Source: Hexactinellida sp. DTS-2022
Lineage: Eukaryota; Porifera; Hexactinellida
Reading direction: 5' to 3'
Assembly (NCBI GenBank): GCA_028753945.1
Contig: JAPNXP010000002.1
Coordinates: 620,001-684,000, forward strand
Length of the DNA: 64,000 bases
Both the position numbers and the translations under genes were made by a program. The notes beneath the pieces are model-generated. The model was not told the DNA's origin and ran no database searches. It worked only from the letters and a program-made list of their open reading frames with translations. Positions 42,067 to 52,820 of this stretch are shown here, in pieces (positions within the stretch are counted from its first letter, which is position 1; every line of letters starts with the position of its first letter).

Positions 42067-42511
42067 TACCTTAACATTAATTTGTGATTTATGCATATGA
42101 AAATTGGACAGATCAGGATTTACAAATGGCTGTATAATACACTGGTTGAGTTACACAATAATTTGGCTAGGTTAAATAAATAAATGATTGTGTAAGAGAG
42201 AAAATTATAATTCTTAGTAAAATATAAAAGGTTACATTAATGCCTTGTGATATAAATTATTAAAGATATGCTGTAATATTGTAATACAACTAATGCATCG
42301 CAATATTTGTGTGCTCAACTTGGTACACAAATTAGATTGCACAATCATATGTAATATGTCTAAGGAGAATTTGCTGATAAATTGAACCTGATTAATCGGC
42401 AAATATAAGATAAAACTGATGATCTAACCAGAAAGTGTAATGCGGGCAATTTAGATGTCAGTAATTTCTTTTGAATATAAAAGCAAGAAATAGCACCTGA
42501 TAAACATCAAT
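42067..42511. other. Upstream region of the first 7TM gene
   Basis: AT-rich, non-coding, no repeat recognised. A 'TATAAAAGC' box sits at 42477-42485, about 30 bases before the ATG, so the 5' UTR must be very short if it is used. Confidence 0.4.
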
Positions 42512-43612
42512 ATGGATTCAAAAAGAGAATTTCAAACGCTATACTTTATCAACATTTCATTTAGCGCGTTCAACAATCTCTTAGCATTACTAGGGATCGC
42601 TTTCACACTTACAAAACTGTTCAAAGTCGTGAAGAAGAAGAGATATGTCAGCGCTATGGGCAAGAAGTTTGGGTACGAGACTTGTAAATGGAAATACATC
42701 GAAAAACAATTGAGGGTGACATTATTTTTGCTCATACTAATTTTAGGATGGTTGTATATTACATTATACAACATAGAGTCCGTCATAAGAAATGTCCATA
42801 GAACATCTCTAATGGGACAAAATTTTGCGCTCACGAATAATTGTGTTTTATTAAATGAGACATTTCTAGCGTACCAGTATGACAACAGCAAATACCAAAT
42901 AGCTTTTAACGTAGCCAAGAGTTTTCAACAGGCTCTTCTGGTCTTTGGACTATGGATATCCTACATATTCCTAACGCACATATGTAAAGCTATGAACAAA
43001 CTCGTCGAGCGAAAGAAACTAATCATCTACGGTTTGTTAGGAGGGCTAGGAGCCTTGGTCGTGTTGATAATAAGTCTGATTCCAGTTCTTTGCATTTTAA
43101 AGTTTCCTATCTATTTACTTGTGAAACAGAGTATCCTACTTTTGGCGTTTATAAAGGCAATGAGCTTTTTGTCTTTGTTTCACCAGAAAAACAAAGATTT
43201 GGGACTCAGCTACAGTTACAGTTCCCCGTATATGCAGTATAGGCGGTGGCTACTCAGGCAGTATTTAATAACAATTGTGTCTCTAGCAGTTTTGTTGCAG
43301 TTGTATTTACTCGGTGAAGTTTGCTATATAAGCTATATCGTTGGTGAGACAATAGTTATGAACCCTTGTTGGATCAAAACAACACTGAAAGCCCATTTTA
43401 CCACAAACAAAGTAGATGGATATTTCGAAACCTCTTATTTGGTGTCAAAGTTGCTATCACGGATACTCCAGATGCTCTGTAACATTGGCATATTCATTTT
43501 ACAATTCTACATTGTAATCTGCTTCGCATACAGCAGGAAGAAATCTAAACAGAAACTGACCGCTGACCTCGACTACACATTGTCAGAGTCTCTACTCTCA
43601 GAAAAAGATTAA
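42512..43612 (+). CDS. Seven-transmembrane receptor-like protein, family member A
   Basis: A 366-aa intronless protein with seven hydrophobic helices, an N-out topology predicted from positive inner loops, and a basic C-tail. It is the most diverged of the cluster at 42-53 kb. It keeps the family's extracellular Cys in loop 1 ('NNCVLLNETF') and the 'NPCWIK' before helix 7. It lacks the ARNELRVK and FFPAMNSR motifs. The tail 'SESLLSEKD' matches the position of the PLL tail of its relatives. I see no class A GPCR motifs (no DRY, no NPxxY). Ligand and partner are unknown. Confidence 0.75.
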   Translation: MDSKREFQTLYFINISFSAFNNLLALLGIAFTLTKLFKVVKKKRYVSAMGKKFGYETCKWKYIEKQLRVTLFLLILILGWLYITLYNIESVIRNVHRTSLMGQNFALTNNCVLLNETFLAYQYDNSKYQIAFNVAKSFQQALLVFGLWISYIFLTHICKAMNKLVERKKLIIYGLLGGLGALVVLIISLIPVLCILKFPIYLLVKQSILLLAFIKAMSFLSLFHQKNKDLGLSYSYSSPYMQYRRWLLRQYLITIVSLAVLLQLYLLGEVCYISYIVGETIVMNPCWIKTTLKAHFTTNKVDGYFETSYLVSKLLSRILQMLCNIGIFILQFYIVICFAYSRKKSKQKLTADLDYTLSESLLSEKD

Positions 43613-43919
43613 CCTAATTAAAATGAAATCTTAGTTTGTAGAGTGTATTATGGGGTAGCCACTCTAATTTAATTAATTAATTATTGGACCTTTCCAAATG
43701 ATGAATTATTAATTTAATTATGGTAAATTGATTAAATATTTATTCAGATTTCAATCAAATATTGGATAATATTTTAATGTTCTATAAGTTGTCAGACTAT
43801 AATTATGTAGTAGGTTTAATTAATGATTAAATTTAAATAAAATGTAATATATTTGAGCAAAGTAATCATAAAAAGAACAACACAAAAAATACAATTTATT
43901 CACAAAAGTACAAGCTAGT
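43613..43919. other. Spacer between convergent 7TM genes A and B
   Basis: AT-rich 3' region shared by two convergent genes; nothing else seen. Confidence 0.35.
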
Positions 43920-45098
43920 TTAGTTTGTGTGGTCTGTAAATGGACTAGGAGTCAGAGATTTAGTGAATTCTTGGTTCGTAAATCGATACTTGACAGCCTT
44001 TTTAGTTACAAATATGGCATGTAGGGCCTTCAACATAAAGCAAACCAAAATGGTTAGATTTAGAGTGAAAAAAATAAAATCAACAACTCGAACAATTATC
44101 AAACAACAAAATGAGATCTTGGCCATGATTAAAATTGTAGCATTTGACAAACTAATGATAGATTTGATTCCAAACATGACGCGAAACCAACAGGAATTCA
44201 GGCTAAGCGTTTCAAGCCAAAGATAAGCATTATGAAACACCAAATCTCTTATAATACGAATCTCAAGTACAAACACCAGTAGTGGAATAATTCGCCTGTA
44301 TACTCTAAGTAGCTTCTGTTGTTCAAGAAACATCCTTTTATTTGTTGTATGAAAGGCATCAATAATTCTCATCTTCATCGCTGCAAAGAATTTTCTGTAA
44401 TTACACACAACAAATACCAATGCAATTTGTGCCAGTGCAGTCTCAATGAAAACACCAAAAAGACTCGTCCAAGGAAACACAATCAATATTAGGATGAAAA
44501 TCCCGATAATTCCCCCCGCTAGGCTCCATTTTAGAATAAGCCTAGGTCTGTACATGCCTCGAGCAGAGTAGTTTAGATGAACCAGGGATACAGAGAAGAA
44601 CCAGATCATGAGAAGGAAGCAAATTCTCCCCTCACTAAACAGAAATCGGTTAATAAAATCAAAACCGAACATTGTAGTATAACTATCGGCCAGGTATGTA
44701 TTGGCCTTAAGTTCACAATCGCTACTTATATTAACATTAGTGGAAGGGATTTGGTAGAAAATGAAAATGTAAAGAAAACCTGTAATGTTGACATGAAACG
44801 AAAATCCTATTTCAAATATTAGCAACAGAAGAGTTATGTTGAAACATAAAATACGTTCTTTATACATACCAATCCTGATGGAGTTTTCCCGTTGAGAGGT
44901 TTGGTAATTTACACAACTCCTTTTTAGTTTAACATTAGTGTATATCGAGCATATAACATACACCAAAATACAAACTAACAGTACAGTATGCAACCCAGCA
45001 ATAACCTGGGTTGGATAGTACAAATTGTCGATAATTGGAGATAGAAAAGAATGAGTTCCTGTTGAGAAATTTAGAAAAAGTTGTTCTTGGAAAGACAT
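43920..45098 (-). CDS. Seven-transmembrane receptor-like protein, family member B
   Basis: 392 aa, intronless, clear ATG. Seven hydrophobic segments. The family signatures are partly kept: 'HLNYSARG' after helix 3, 'KFFAAMKMRIIDAFHTTNKR' after helix 5, and 'LNSCWFRVMF' in the last outer loop. N-terminal and loop N-glycosylation sites ('NISS') fit an outside N-terminus. The C-terminus 'TPSPFTDHTN' has lost the PLL motif. It converges on member A and diverges from member C. Confidence 0.78.
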   Translation of the reverse strand: MSFQEQLFLNFSTGTHSFLSPIIDNLYYPTQVIAGLHTVLLVCILVYVICSIYTNVKLKRSCVNYQTSQRENSIRIGMYKERILCFNITLLLLIFEIGFSFHVNITGFLYIFIFYQIPSTNVNISSDCELKANTYLADSYTTMFGFDFINRFLFSEGRICFLLMIWFFSVSLVHLNYSARGMYRPRLILKWSLAGGIIGIFILILIVFPWTSLFGVFIETALAQIALVFVVCNYRKFFAAMKMRIIDAFHTTNKRMFLEQQKLLRVYRRIIPLLVFVLEIRIIRDLVFHNAYLWLETLSLNSCWFRVMFGIKSIISLSNATILIMAKISFCCLIIVRVVDFIFFTLNLTILVCFMLKALHAIFVTKKAVKYRFTNQEFTKSLTPSPFTDHTN

Positions 45099-45554
45099 GT
45101 TGTTAATATAATGACATTATAATGATAACTTATTGAAGGAAATATACTTTTATATGTACAATTCCAGCTCAAATGAAATATAATTAAAATGCTACGCAAT
45201 TATTATTTGTAAACTATTATGTAATGTTTGTAAGCAGGGGATAAATAGATTTATATGATAAGTATAATAAGTCTTAAGTATTAATATTACCTATTGATTA
45301 CCACAACAATCAGGATAGTAAGATGTGATTGATTTCCATATACGTATTGCTAACTGTAGCTCTTAAAATTTTTTATTTTAATGATTACAATACTAGTATA
45401 GTATATGAATTAACTGGCCCTTTCTGTAATTCGTAATTATCTATATGATTACTCCAGTGAATTGCATACTAAAATTATCCCGAAATATCGTCAAGAACAC
45501 AATGAGTCCTATGTATTTAAGACAATTTGAATAAAGTTATTTCAAAACTTGAAG
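45099..45554. other. Divergent promoter region of 7TM genes B and C
   Basis: Shared upstream DNA between head-to-head genes B and C. AT-rich, no motif I would defend. Confidence 0.4.
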
Positions 45555-46682
45555 ATGTCAGAAAAGTTTCATAACATAGTAGGTGATGAATTGTATCGTG
45601 TATGCCAGGTGATTTGCAGCATTTACGCGCTACTTTGTGTCGTCTGGTTAGTTTATGTTGTCTCTAAATTAATAACACAAATACGCAATAGAAGGAGACT
45701 TGTCACATTAACGTATTATGATACTGATAATGATTACAAGAATCGTCTCTTCATGCAAAATGAAATTATCTTCCGCAATTCCATTTTTCTTTTGTTCCTT
45801 TGCTTCGAGCTGATTTACAATATATTATTGAATATATACGGAATTTTAGTTATTTTTGTACATTTTCCATATATAGGAGTCCCAATCGGTCATAACTGCA
45901 CCTTGTATACATGGACATATCTTGGAAATAATTACGATGAAAGGTTTGGAATGGTTTTTATTAACATCCTCAATATTTTTCGTTACTATTCATTTTCCAT
46001 GATGATTTGGTTGTTCGGTGCAACTCTTTTCCATTTGAGTTTTGCTGCTAGAAACGAGTTACGAGTGAAGAAAGTTGTTCGCTTCATCTCGGCAGGATTA
46101 TTTGTTAATCTTTTAACGGTAATTACTACTTATATTCCCTTTGTTAGTCTCTTTGGATTACTAATTCAGAGTTTAATCGATCAAATCAATCTATTTATTG
46201 TGATATATATCGCTAAACGGAAGTTCTTTCCTGCCATGAATAGTCGTGTGATAGACGCATTCCATCTTAATAACGCTGAGGTTTACTTGAAGCAGAAAAT
46301 CTTGTTAAATCGGTATAAAGTACTTGTTTGTTTCCTCATATTTACCTTCGAATTATACATCCTGAAGGATATCTTCTTGTTCAACATGTATGCAATCTTG
46401 CAATCTATTTCTGTGAATCAATGCTGGTTTAATGTGAATTTTCATTTACCAGTGTTTCCATTGCCAGGCTATGTTAAACATATTCTCGATCAAATAAGTT
46501 CTTACCTTTTGGTGACTGAACGTATAATAAGCTTAATAGTCTATTTAAATTTAATTTCAGTTAATCTAACTTTGATATTTATCGCCTCAATCAACTACCT
46601 GAAGAGACGTTTTCAAGAAAGAAAAATCGATTATTATCGTTATCAAGCGTTTTCTGCACCCTTGTTAACTGACAACAGTTAA
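45555..46682 (+). CDS. Seven-transmembrane receptor-like protein, family member C
   Basis: 375 aa from the first ATG (MSEKFHN); two codons upstream are open without an ATG. Typical member: helix 1 'LCVVWLVYVVSKL', loop-1 'IGHNCTLYTWTYLG', 'LFHLSFAARNELRVKKVV', 'RKFFPAMNSRVIDAFHLNN' then a basic helix-like linker to helix 6, 'VNQCWFNVNFHLP', and the tail 'YYRYQAFSAPLLTDNS'. The extracellular Cys pair (NCTL and CWF) may form a disulfide; this is inference. Confidence 0.8.
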   Translation: MSEKFHNIVGDELYRVCQVICSIYALLCVVWLVYVVSKLITQIRNRRRLVTLTYYDTDNDYKNRLFMQNEIIFRNSIFLLFLCFELIYNILLNIYGILVIFVHFPYIGVPIGHNCTLYTWTYLGNNYDERFGMVFINILNIFRYYSFSMMIWLFGATLFHLSFAARNELRVKKVVRFISAGLFVNLLTVITTYIPFVSLFGLLIQSLIDQINLFIVIYIAKRKFFPAMNSRVIDAFHLNNAEVYLKQKILLNRYKVLVCFLIFTFELYILKDIFLFNMYAILQSISVNQCWFNVNFHLPVFPLPGYVKHILDQISSYLLVTERIISLIVYLNLISVNLTLIFIASINYLKRRFQERKIDYYRYQAFSAPLLTDNS

Positions 46683-47124
46683 ATATATTACTTGAAAACC
46701 ATCATCTACATCCTACATGATGTAGAAGGATAAATATGTTGTTATTTGTTTACTTTAACTAATATACATTTTTGCTATATTTTGTATTACTTCCATTTGT
46801 ATTAAATATTTACATCTACTAATTGTCTGTTGAATAAGTGTAAAGTAATAAATATTACATAATCTGTTGGTAATTTACCTAGTTAAATTTCCCCTTATAT
46901 TATATAGTAGTAGAATGACAAATGTATGAGATTGCTCAATACCTTTGTAGAGAATAATTTCTATGACCATGATCAGATAACATCTATTGTTATATTACAC
47001 AACTACACGTGCATAATAGGATAAATAAAATAATCTCCCAAAAGCATATTCGTGTAATAATGTCAAGTTGCTTTAAATATAGTATAAATAACTGGAATGT
47101 ATTAAATATAATTAAATTATTGAT
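46683..47124. other. Spacer between 7TM genes C and D
   Basis: AT-rich. A short palindrome 'ATCTACATCCTACATGATGT' lies just after gene C. Nothing else seen. Confidence 0.35.
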
Positions 47125-48285
47125 ATGTCAGAAAATAATTCCAATTTAACTTCAATCACCCGAGAAATTAATATAATTGATATTTTAAATTCTATAGACT
47201 ATAGAATTTATCAATTTGCACAGGTACTTGAATTTATATACACATTAGTATGTGTATTTTGGTTAGTTTACGTCATATATCGCTTGTATCTACAAACGCG
47301 AAAAATAAATAATTATCCGAACCTCAGCACAGAACATAATTATTTAAATCGTATCTTCATTCGAAGAGAAATGAAATTCCGAGATTGTATCTTTCTTGTG
47401 TTCCTCGGTTTCGAACTTATTTATTCCTTGACAGTCAACTTTTACGGTATTCTGTTTTCTTACCTCAATTATCAAAACACTTCAATACCAATTGGTCCAA
47501 ACTGCACGTTAGATACTTGGACATTTATTGGTAGTGCATATGATGGAAGGTTGGGTATTATTACACTTCACGTTTGTTCCGCTCTTGGGGATTTTTCGTT
47601 TTCCATGATAATTTGGTTGTTCGGTGTGTCTCTGTTCCATTTGAGTTTCGCAGCTAGAAATGAACTAAGAGTGAAAGCAGTTATTCGTTACATCTTGCTA
47701 GGATTAGTTATCTACCTTGTACTGTTGGTTTTAGTGTTAATCCCTTATACCAGTATTTTTGGTACTATAGCTCAGAGTGTAATTGATCAAATCAGCATTT
47801 TAATTGCCTTCTACATAGCGAAAAGAAGATTTTTTCCTGCCATGAATAGTCGTTGTATAGACGCATTCCATTTTAATAATCTCAGAGTATACAAGCAGCA
47901 AAAAAGGTTGCTGCACAGGTATAAGGTACTCATCTGTTTTCTTATATGTACCTTCGAGATTTACGCTTTGAAGAATCTAATACTATTCAACTTGTATGTA
48001 GTATTTGAATCTATCTGTCTCAATTCCTGTTGGTTTAATGTAACTTATCATCTACCAACCTTTGCATTGGTCGACTCTACCCAATATATTCTCCATCAAA
48101 TCAGTGCCTACTTTCAAATATTGGGACATTTGGCTGATGTTATTGTCTATACGAATATTCTTGTTGTCAATTTAATGTTGATTTATTGTACCAACCAAAT
48201 AGCCATTAATAGGATGCTTTGCTGGAAGAAAAAGTACCGCTATCGTTATCACGTATATTCATCACCATTGTTAAATAACAATTAA
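47125..48285 (+). CDS. Seven-transmembrane receptor-like protein, family member D
   Basis: 386 aa, intronless. It has an outside N-terminus with 'NNSNLTS' glycosylation sites and all family motifs: 'IGPNCTLDTW', 'LFHLSFAARNELRVKAVIRY', 'KRRFFPAMNSRCIDAFHFNN', 'LNSCWFNVTYHLPTF', tail 'YRYHVYSSPLLNNN'. The middle third is almost identical in DNA to member E, although the outer thirds differ. It is tandem with C and E on the same strand. Confidence 0.8.
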   Translation: MSENNSNLTSITREINIIDILNSIDYRIYQFAQVLEFIYTLVCVFWLVYVIYRLYLQTRKINNYPNLSTEHNYLNRIFIRREMKFRDCIFLVFLGFELIYSLTVNFYGILFSYLNYQNTSIPIGPNCTLDTWTFIGSAYDGRLGIITLHVCSALGDFSFSMIIWLFGVSLFHLSFAARNELRVKAVIRYILLGLVIYLVLLVLVLIPYTSIFGTIAQSVIDQISILIAFYIAKRRFFPAMNSRCIDAFHFNNLRVYKQQKRLLHRYKVLICFLICTFEIYALKNLILFNLYVVFESICLNSCWFNVTYHLPTFALVDSTQYILHQISAYFQILGHLADVIVYTNILVVNLMLIYCTNQIAINRMLCWKKKYRYRYHVYSSPLLNNN

Positions 48286-49210
48286 TAACTTAACTTTATT
48301 TCGTATTATTCCCTCTTCTTATTTATGTTATGAATATTAACCTATATTACATATCTGTTGTTGAATTATGGTATAATTATACTGTGTTGTCCTATATCCA
48401 TCCTTTTGCTCCTTAAAAGCTTTGTAATAGAGTAGTTATATAATGATACTTAGTAGCTGTCGTCTTACAAACACACAAATTCAAAGAGAGATGTGTTATA
48501 GCCTATAGGGATGGTTCAAAGGGATTATTATCCCCCCTGAAATTCTTACTAACCAAATAAACTCCGTTGAATATAGCTGGGGTTTTCATAATAAATGAGA
48601 CTCAGCCCCATTAAATTATCATAGCCCCCTACTATCTCTTCCTGGCTACAGACCTGTACCAATCCACCCTGTTAATGCTAACTGAGGGGAAATCAAATAA
48701 GAGAGCATCAAACATGACATTGCTAGTGATTACACGTTATATTAGTAAATTTAAAGATAGGGTTGGATTATACGCTAACACACTAATAACCAAACAAATT
48801 TAATGCTAATATTACATATTCAGTTAGATCATTCCAAATTGAGTGACCTAATTTGTCCTGACTCCCTGGGTATGTTTCAAGACAAATTCTACATCTCAAA
48901 AAATGATGTTATTTAATAGATAGTCGAAATCAGACTTATTCTGCTTTCTATTAGAGCACTTTGCTTAATTAAAGAACACAAAATAAGAATAATGGAAGGT
49001 AGAGTACCTTTATATCATCCTCTTTTATGCAATGGTAATAAACTTATTAAATATATTTCTACAGGAATTTATCCTCTGAAATAAAATACATACCAATTAA
49101 TACCACCTAAACTAAACCATGACTAAATGTATTAGGCCTGATAGTAATAGTATAAATACTATATATATATTATCAATCGTTTAATGAAAATTAATTAAGC
49201 GCTTGTTATA
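48286..49210. other. Non-coding gap between 7TM genes D and E
   Basis: About 925 bases with no open frame of note and no recognised repeat. It is less AT-rich around 48500-48720 than elsewhere and may contain an old unidentified insertion. Confidence 0.35.
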
Positions 49211-50374
49211 ATGGGAATAAATTCTTCCAACTTAAGTTCAGACTATTATAACAACATTGGATTTATTGATAATATAAACAATAACGTTTATTACGCTCTT
49301 CAAGGGCTTGAATTCATATACGCATTGGTTTGTGTATTTTGGTTAGTTTATGTCAGCTTTAAATTGACCTCGCTAGTCCGAAATAGAAGGAGTCTTGTGA
49401 ACCTATCTTTTCTCCATACAGAACATGATTATAAGATTCGTATCTTCATGCACAGAGAGACAATCCTACGCAATTCTATATTCCTTGTCTTCCTTTGCTT
49501 CGAGCTGGCTTATTGCCTATTAATAAACTTTTCGGGAACTTTATTTAGTATCATCAACTATCAAGATCCACTAGTACCAATTGGTCATAACTGCACACTG
49601 GAAACTTGGTCATATCTTGGAGACGCGTATGACAAGAGGTTGGGCATAATTGTAATTCACTTTTTTTTTAGTCTTATGAATCTATCGTTTTCCATGATGG
49701 TTTGGTTGTTTGGTGTCTCTCTGTTCCATTTGAGTTTCGCAGCTAGAAATGAACTAAGAGTGAAAGCAGTTATTAGTTACATCTTGCTAGGATTAGTTAT
49801 CTACCTTGTACTGATGATTTTTGTGTTAATTCCTTATACCAGTATTTTTGGTACTATAGCTCAGAGTGTGATGGATCAAATCTGCATTTTAATTGCCTTC
49901 TATATCGCGAAAAGAAGATTTTTTCCTGCCATGAATAGTCGTGTCATAGACGCATTCCATTTCAATAACGTCAGAGTATACCTGGAGCAAAAAAGGTTGC
50001 TGCACAGGTATAAGGTACTCATCTGGTTTCTTGCATTTACTTTCGAGATTTACATTCTGAAGAATCTAACCCTGTACAATTTGAATATAATACTTGAGTC
50101 TATCAGCTATAATCCCTGTTGGTTTCATGTAACTTATCATCTCCCTACATTTAAGCTGTCACAATCTACTAATCATATACTCAATCTAATTAGCTCTTAC
50201 TCGATTTTATTGTCACACCTGATAGATTTTGTGGTATATGCTAATTTTACCATCGTCAATTTATTATTAACTTATCATTTCACCAAGGTATACTTGAAAA
50301 GAATGTTTTGCAAGAAGAAAAGAGAATGCTATCGATATCAAATTCTATCTGAACCCTTATTGTCTGATAATTGA
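49211..50374 (+). CDS. Seven-transmembrane receptor-like protein, family member E
   Basis: 387 aa, intronless, clear ATG. Motifs: 'IGHNCTLETWSYLG', 'LFHLSFAARNELRVKAVISY', 'KRRFFPAMNSRVIDAFHFNN', 'YNPCWFHVTYHLPTF', tail 'CYRYQILSEPLLSDN'. It is the closest relative of member D, especially from helix 3 to helix 6. Confidence 0.8.
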   Translation: MGINSSNLSSDYYNNIGFIDNINNNVYYALQGLEFIYALVCVFWLVYVSFKLTSLVRNRRSLVNLSFLHTEHDYKIRIFMHRETILRNSIFLVFLCFELAYCLLINFSGTLFSIINYQDPLVPIGHNCTLETWSYLGDAYDKRLGIIVIHFFFSLMNLSFSMMVWLFGVSLFHLSFAARNELRVKAVISYILLGLVIYLVLMIFVLIPYTSIFGTIAQSVMDQICILIAFYIAKRRFFPAMNSRVIDAFHFNNVRVYLEQKRLLHRYKVLIWFLAFTFEIYILKNLTLYNLNIILESISYNPCWFHVTYHLPTFKLSQSTNHILNLISSYSILLSHLIDFVVYANFTIVNLLLTYHFTKVYLKRMFCKKKRECYRYQILSEPLLSDN

Positions 50375-50523
50375 TAAGTTCCTATTTGTCTTCTTTTGTT
50401 GTGCATAAATTGTGTTAGTTTAATTAATAATGGATAATTTATACTTTTTGGATAAATATTTTAATTTTAATTATCTTTATACTATATGAACTTTGTCTGA
50501 ATTTACATTGTAATTTATTAATA

Positions 50524-51134
50524 ACGAGCCCTTCAGTCTCGGTCGCTTTGCGACGGATCGGTGCTACGCACCTCAAGTTTACAATCGCTATGCGGCCTTA
50601 CTCCTCACTAAAGCATTGCTTATTTAGTTAGTAAAAATTTGCCATTGTTTTATACATTCATTTCTACCATTTTCGATACTTTTAGCTTGTTACCTATAAT
50701 AACCGTTGAAAGCTAACTTCTCGGTTAATTTTGAATTTACATTAATTTGTTTACCTATTTGTAAACAACAACAACAAATATTCATATTATAAATTTATAA
50801 ATGGCGAAATTCGTGTTCAGCATACTTGTTTACCTATAATACCCGTTGAAAGCTAACTTCTAGGTTGATTTTGAATTTTTATTAATTTGTTTAACTATTT
50901 GTGTAAACAACAAAAACAAATATTCATATTCTAAATTTTTAAATAGGGGAAATTCGTCTTCACCTATTATAACATTTGTTAACCTCTTTTAACATTTGGA
51001 AGTTACTTTATAACTCATATATAAATGCGGTTTCTATTCCCCCATCACTTTAATACAATCCGGACAAACACACACACACACACACACAAACAAAGAAACA
51101 CACAACAATCGAGGTTTAATAATACAGATATTTA
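50524..51134 (+). mobile_element. Satellite-bearing dispersed element, copy 2
   Basis: It has the same head ('ACGAGCCCTTCAGTCTCGG'), about two units of the ~155-bp satellite, and the same tail ('CACTTTAATACAATCCGGAC', CA repeat, 'CAATCGAGGTTTAATAATAC') as the copy at 29873-30634, but with fewer satellite units. An open frame through the tail is not a gene. Confidence 0.65.
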
Positions 51135-51665
51135 CTTAATAAATAACTTATACTGCATACAATCTACAAAAACAAACATAATGATATCCGATAGTATTAA
51201 CCTTAAGAAAGTTAATTACAATAATTGGTATTCATCAACTGAAAAAAAAAAGACAGAATAATATAATATTCAAATTGGAAATAGGGAAGCATTATTTAAA
51301 CTTTTCTAGAATTATAAAATTTACCAAAATCTACCATATCAAAGGCTAAGACCCATCTAAGTAATTCTCGAAGGGATAAATTTTATTGTAAATATACTAG
51401 AGTTTAAATTTCAGGGATATTGAAAGTACTTAATGATTATTAATTTATGATTACATCAAATTATATGTATAATGACTACTGTAGATGAAACTAGGAGAAT
51501 TTACATGATAATAGAGTAGGAAAAATATTAACAATCTTTAATTTTATAATTCTGAAGAATGGAAACAAATATTTGATGCAAATAATATTATATTACTTAA
51601 CAAATATAAGTTACAAAAATGACAAATAAAACATAATAAAACTTAATTATAAAATAAGTTTAGAA
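51135..51665. other. 3' flank of 7TM gene F
   Basis: AT-rich, nothing recognised. Confidence 0.35.
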
Positions 51666-52820
51666 TTAGGATAAAAGGGGAGCAGAGAACCCTTGGTATC
51701 TGTAGCGATATTTCTTTTTATTGTAGAAATTCATTCTCTTAATACACTGCAGTGAGGTAGCATAGACAAACATCAAATTGACTGCTATTATGTTGATATA
51801 GAATATTAGGTCAATCAGGTGCGCAATTAACAAGAGATATTCGCTGATTGTAAAAAGAATATTGTTGACAGAGTCGGAAATTGTGAATGCGGGGAAAAAT
51901 AAAGTGACTCGAAACCAACAAGCATTGATACAGATAGACTCGAATATCATAAATAGGTTGTATAAGATGAGATCTTTAAAAATGTACAATTCAAAGGTAA
52001 ACAATAGGAAATAAACGAGTGCTTTATACCGTTTCAGTAACCTTTTCTGTTGCAAATATACTTTAGTATTATTAAGATGGAATGCATCTATAACACGACT
52101 GTTCATGGCTGGGAAGAATTTCCTATTAGCGATGTATAGAACAAGAAAGAAAATGATTTGATCCAACGAACTCTGAGTTATCCTTCCTAGTAAACTAGTA
52201 ATTGGTATCATTAAAAGCACAGCCATCGTAGGAACGATAATAAATCCTAACAAAATAAAGCGAAAAACAACCTTCACATTGAGCTTATTTCTAGCAGCAT
52301 AACTCAAATGGAGAAGAGATGCGCCAAGCAGCCAAATTAACATTGAAAACGAAATGTTTCGAATAAACACGCCAATGAACTTGAACATAACTGTACCCCA
52401 ATTATTGTCATATGCGTAGGAAAGGAAACTCCCTGGAGAAAGTGTGCAGTTATGACCAATTGGAACTGGGATATCCGGTGGCGAATGAAAAAATAGCATT
52501 AATGCAAAAATATTAATTATCAAGCAAAAAACCAGTTCAAAACAGAGGAACACAAGAAATATGGAATTCCGTATGATGGTCTCTTTCTGGATAAAAATAC
52601 GTTGCGCATAGTCATTATTAGTTTTGAAATATGTAAGACTGATGAGTTTCCTCCTGTTGCGAACTTGTGAAATCAAAGCACGTATTACGTAAACTAGCCA
52701 AAAGATACATTGTGTAGTGTATACGAAACTTAACGCTTGGCTAGTATAAAATATATAATTGTCAATCGATCCAATAGTATCAAGATGGCTTGAACTATTT
52801 GAATAAGTTTGTGCAGACAT
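51666..52820 (-). CDS. Seven-transmembrane receptor-like protein, family member F
   Basis: 384 aa, intronless, ATG at 52820. Motifs: 'CIFWLVYVIRAL', 'IGHNCTLSPGSFLS', 'LLHLSYAARNKLNVK', 'NRKFFPAMNSRVIDAFHLNN', 'INACWFRVTLFFP', tail 'YRYQGFSAPLLS'. It sits on the opposite strand to C-E, beyond the mobile element. Confidence 0.8.
   Translation of the reverse strand: MSAQTYSNSSSHLDTIGSIDNYIFYTSQALSFVYTTQCIFWLVYVIRALISQVRNRRKLISLTYFKTNNDYAQRIFIQKETIIRNSIFLVFLCFELVFCLIINIFALMLFFHSPPDIPVPIGHNCTLSPGSFLSYAYDNNWGTVMFKFIGVFIRNISFSMLIWLLGASLLHLSYAARNKLNVKVVFRFILLGFIIVPTMAVLLMIPITSLLGRITQSSLDQIIFFLVLYIANRKFFPAMNSRVIDAFHLNNTKVYLQQKRLLKRYKALVYFLLFTFELYIFKDLILYNLFMIFESICINACWFRVTLFFPAFTISDSVNNILFTISEYLLLIAHLIDLIFYINIIAVNLMFVYATSLQCIKRMNFYNKKKYRYRYQGFSAPLLS

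Noticed and set aside
42532..42918. Antisense frame in 7TM gene A
   Set aside because: Shadow of the receptor coding strand; hydrophobic codons read in reverse.
51025..51261. 78-codon frame after 7TM gene E
   Set aside because: It reads through the CA microsatellite tail of a repeat element.
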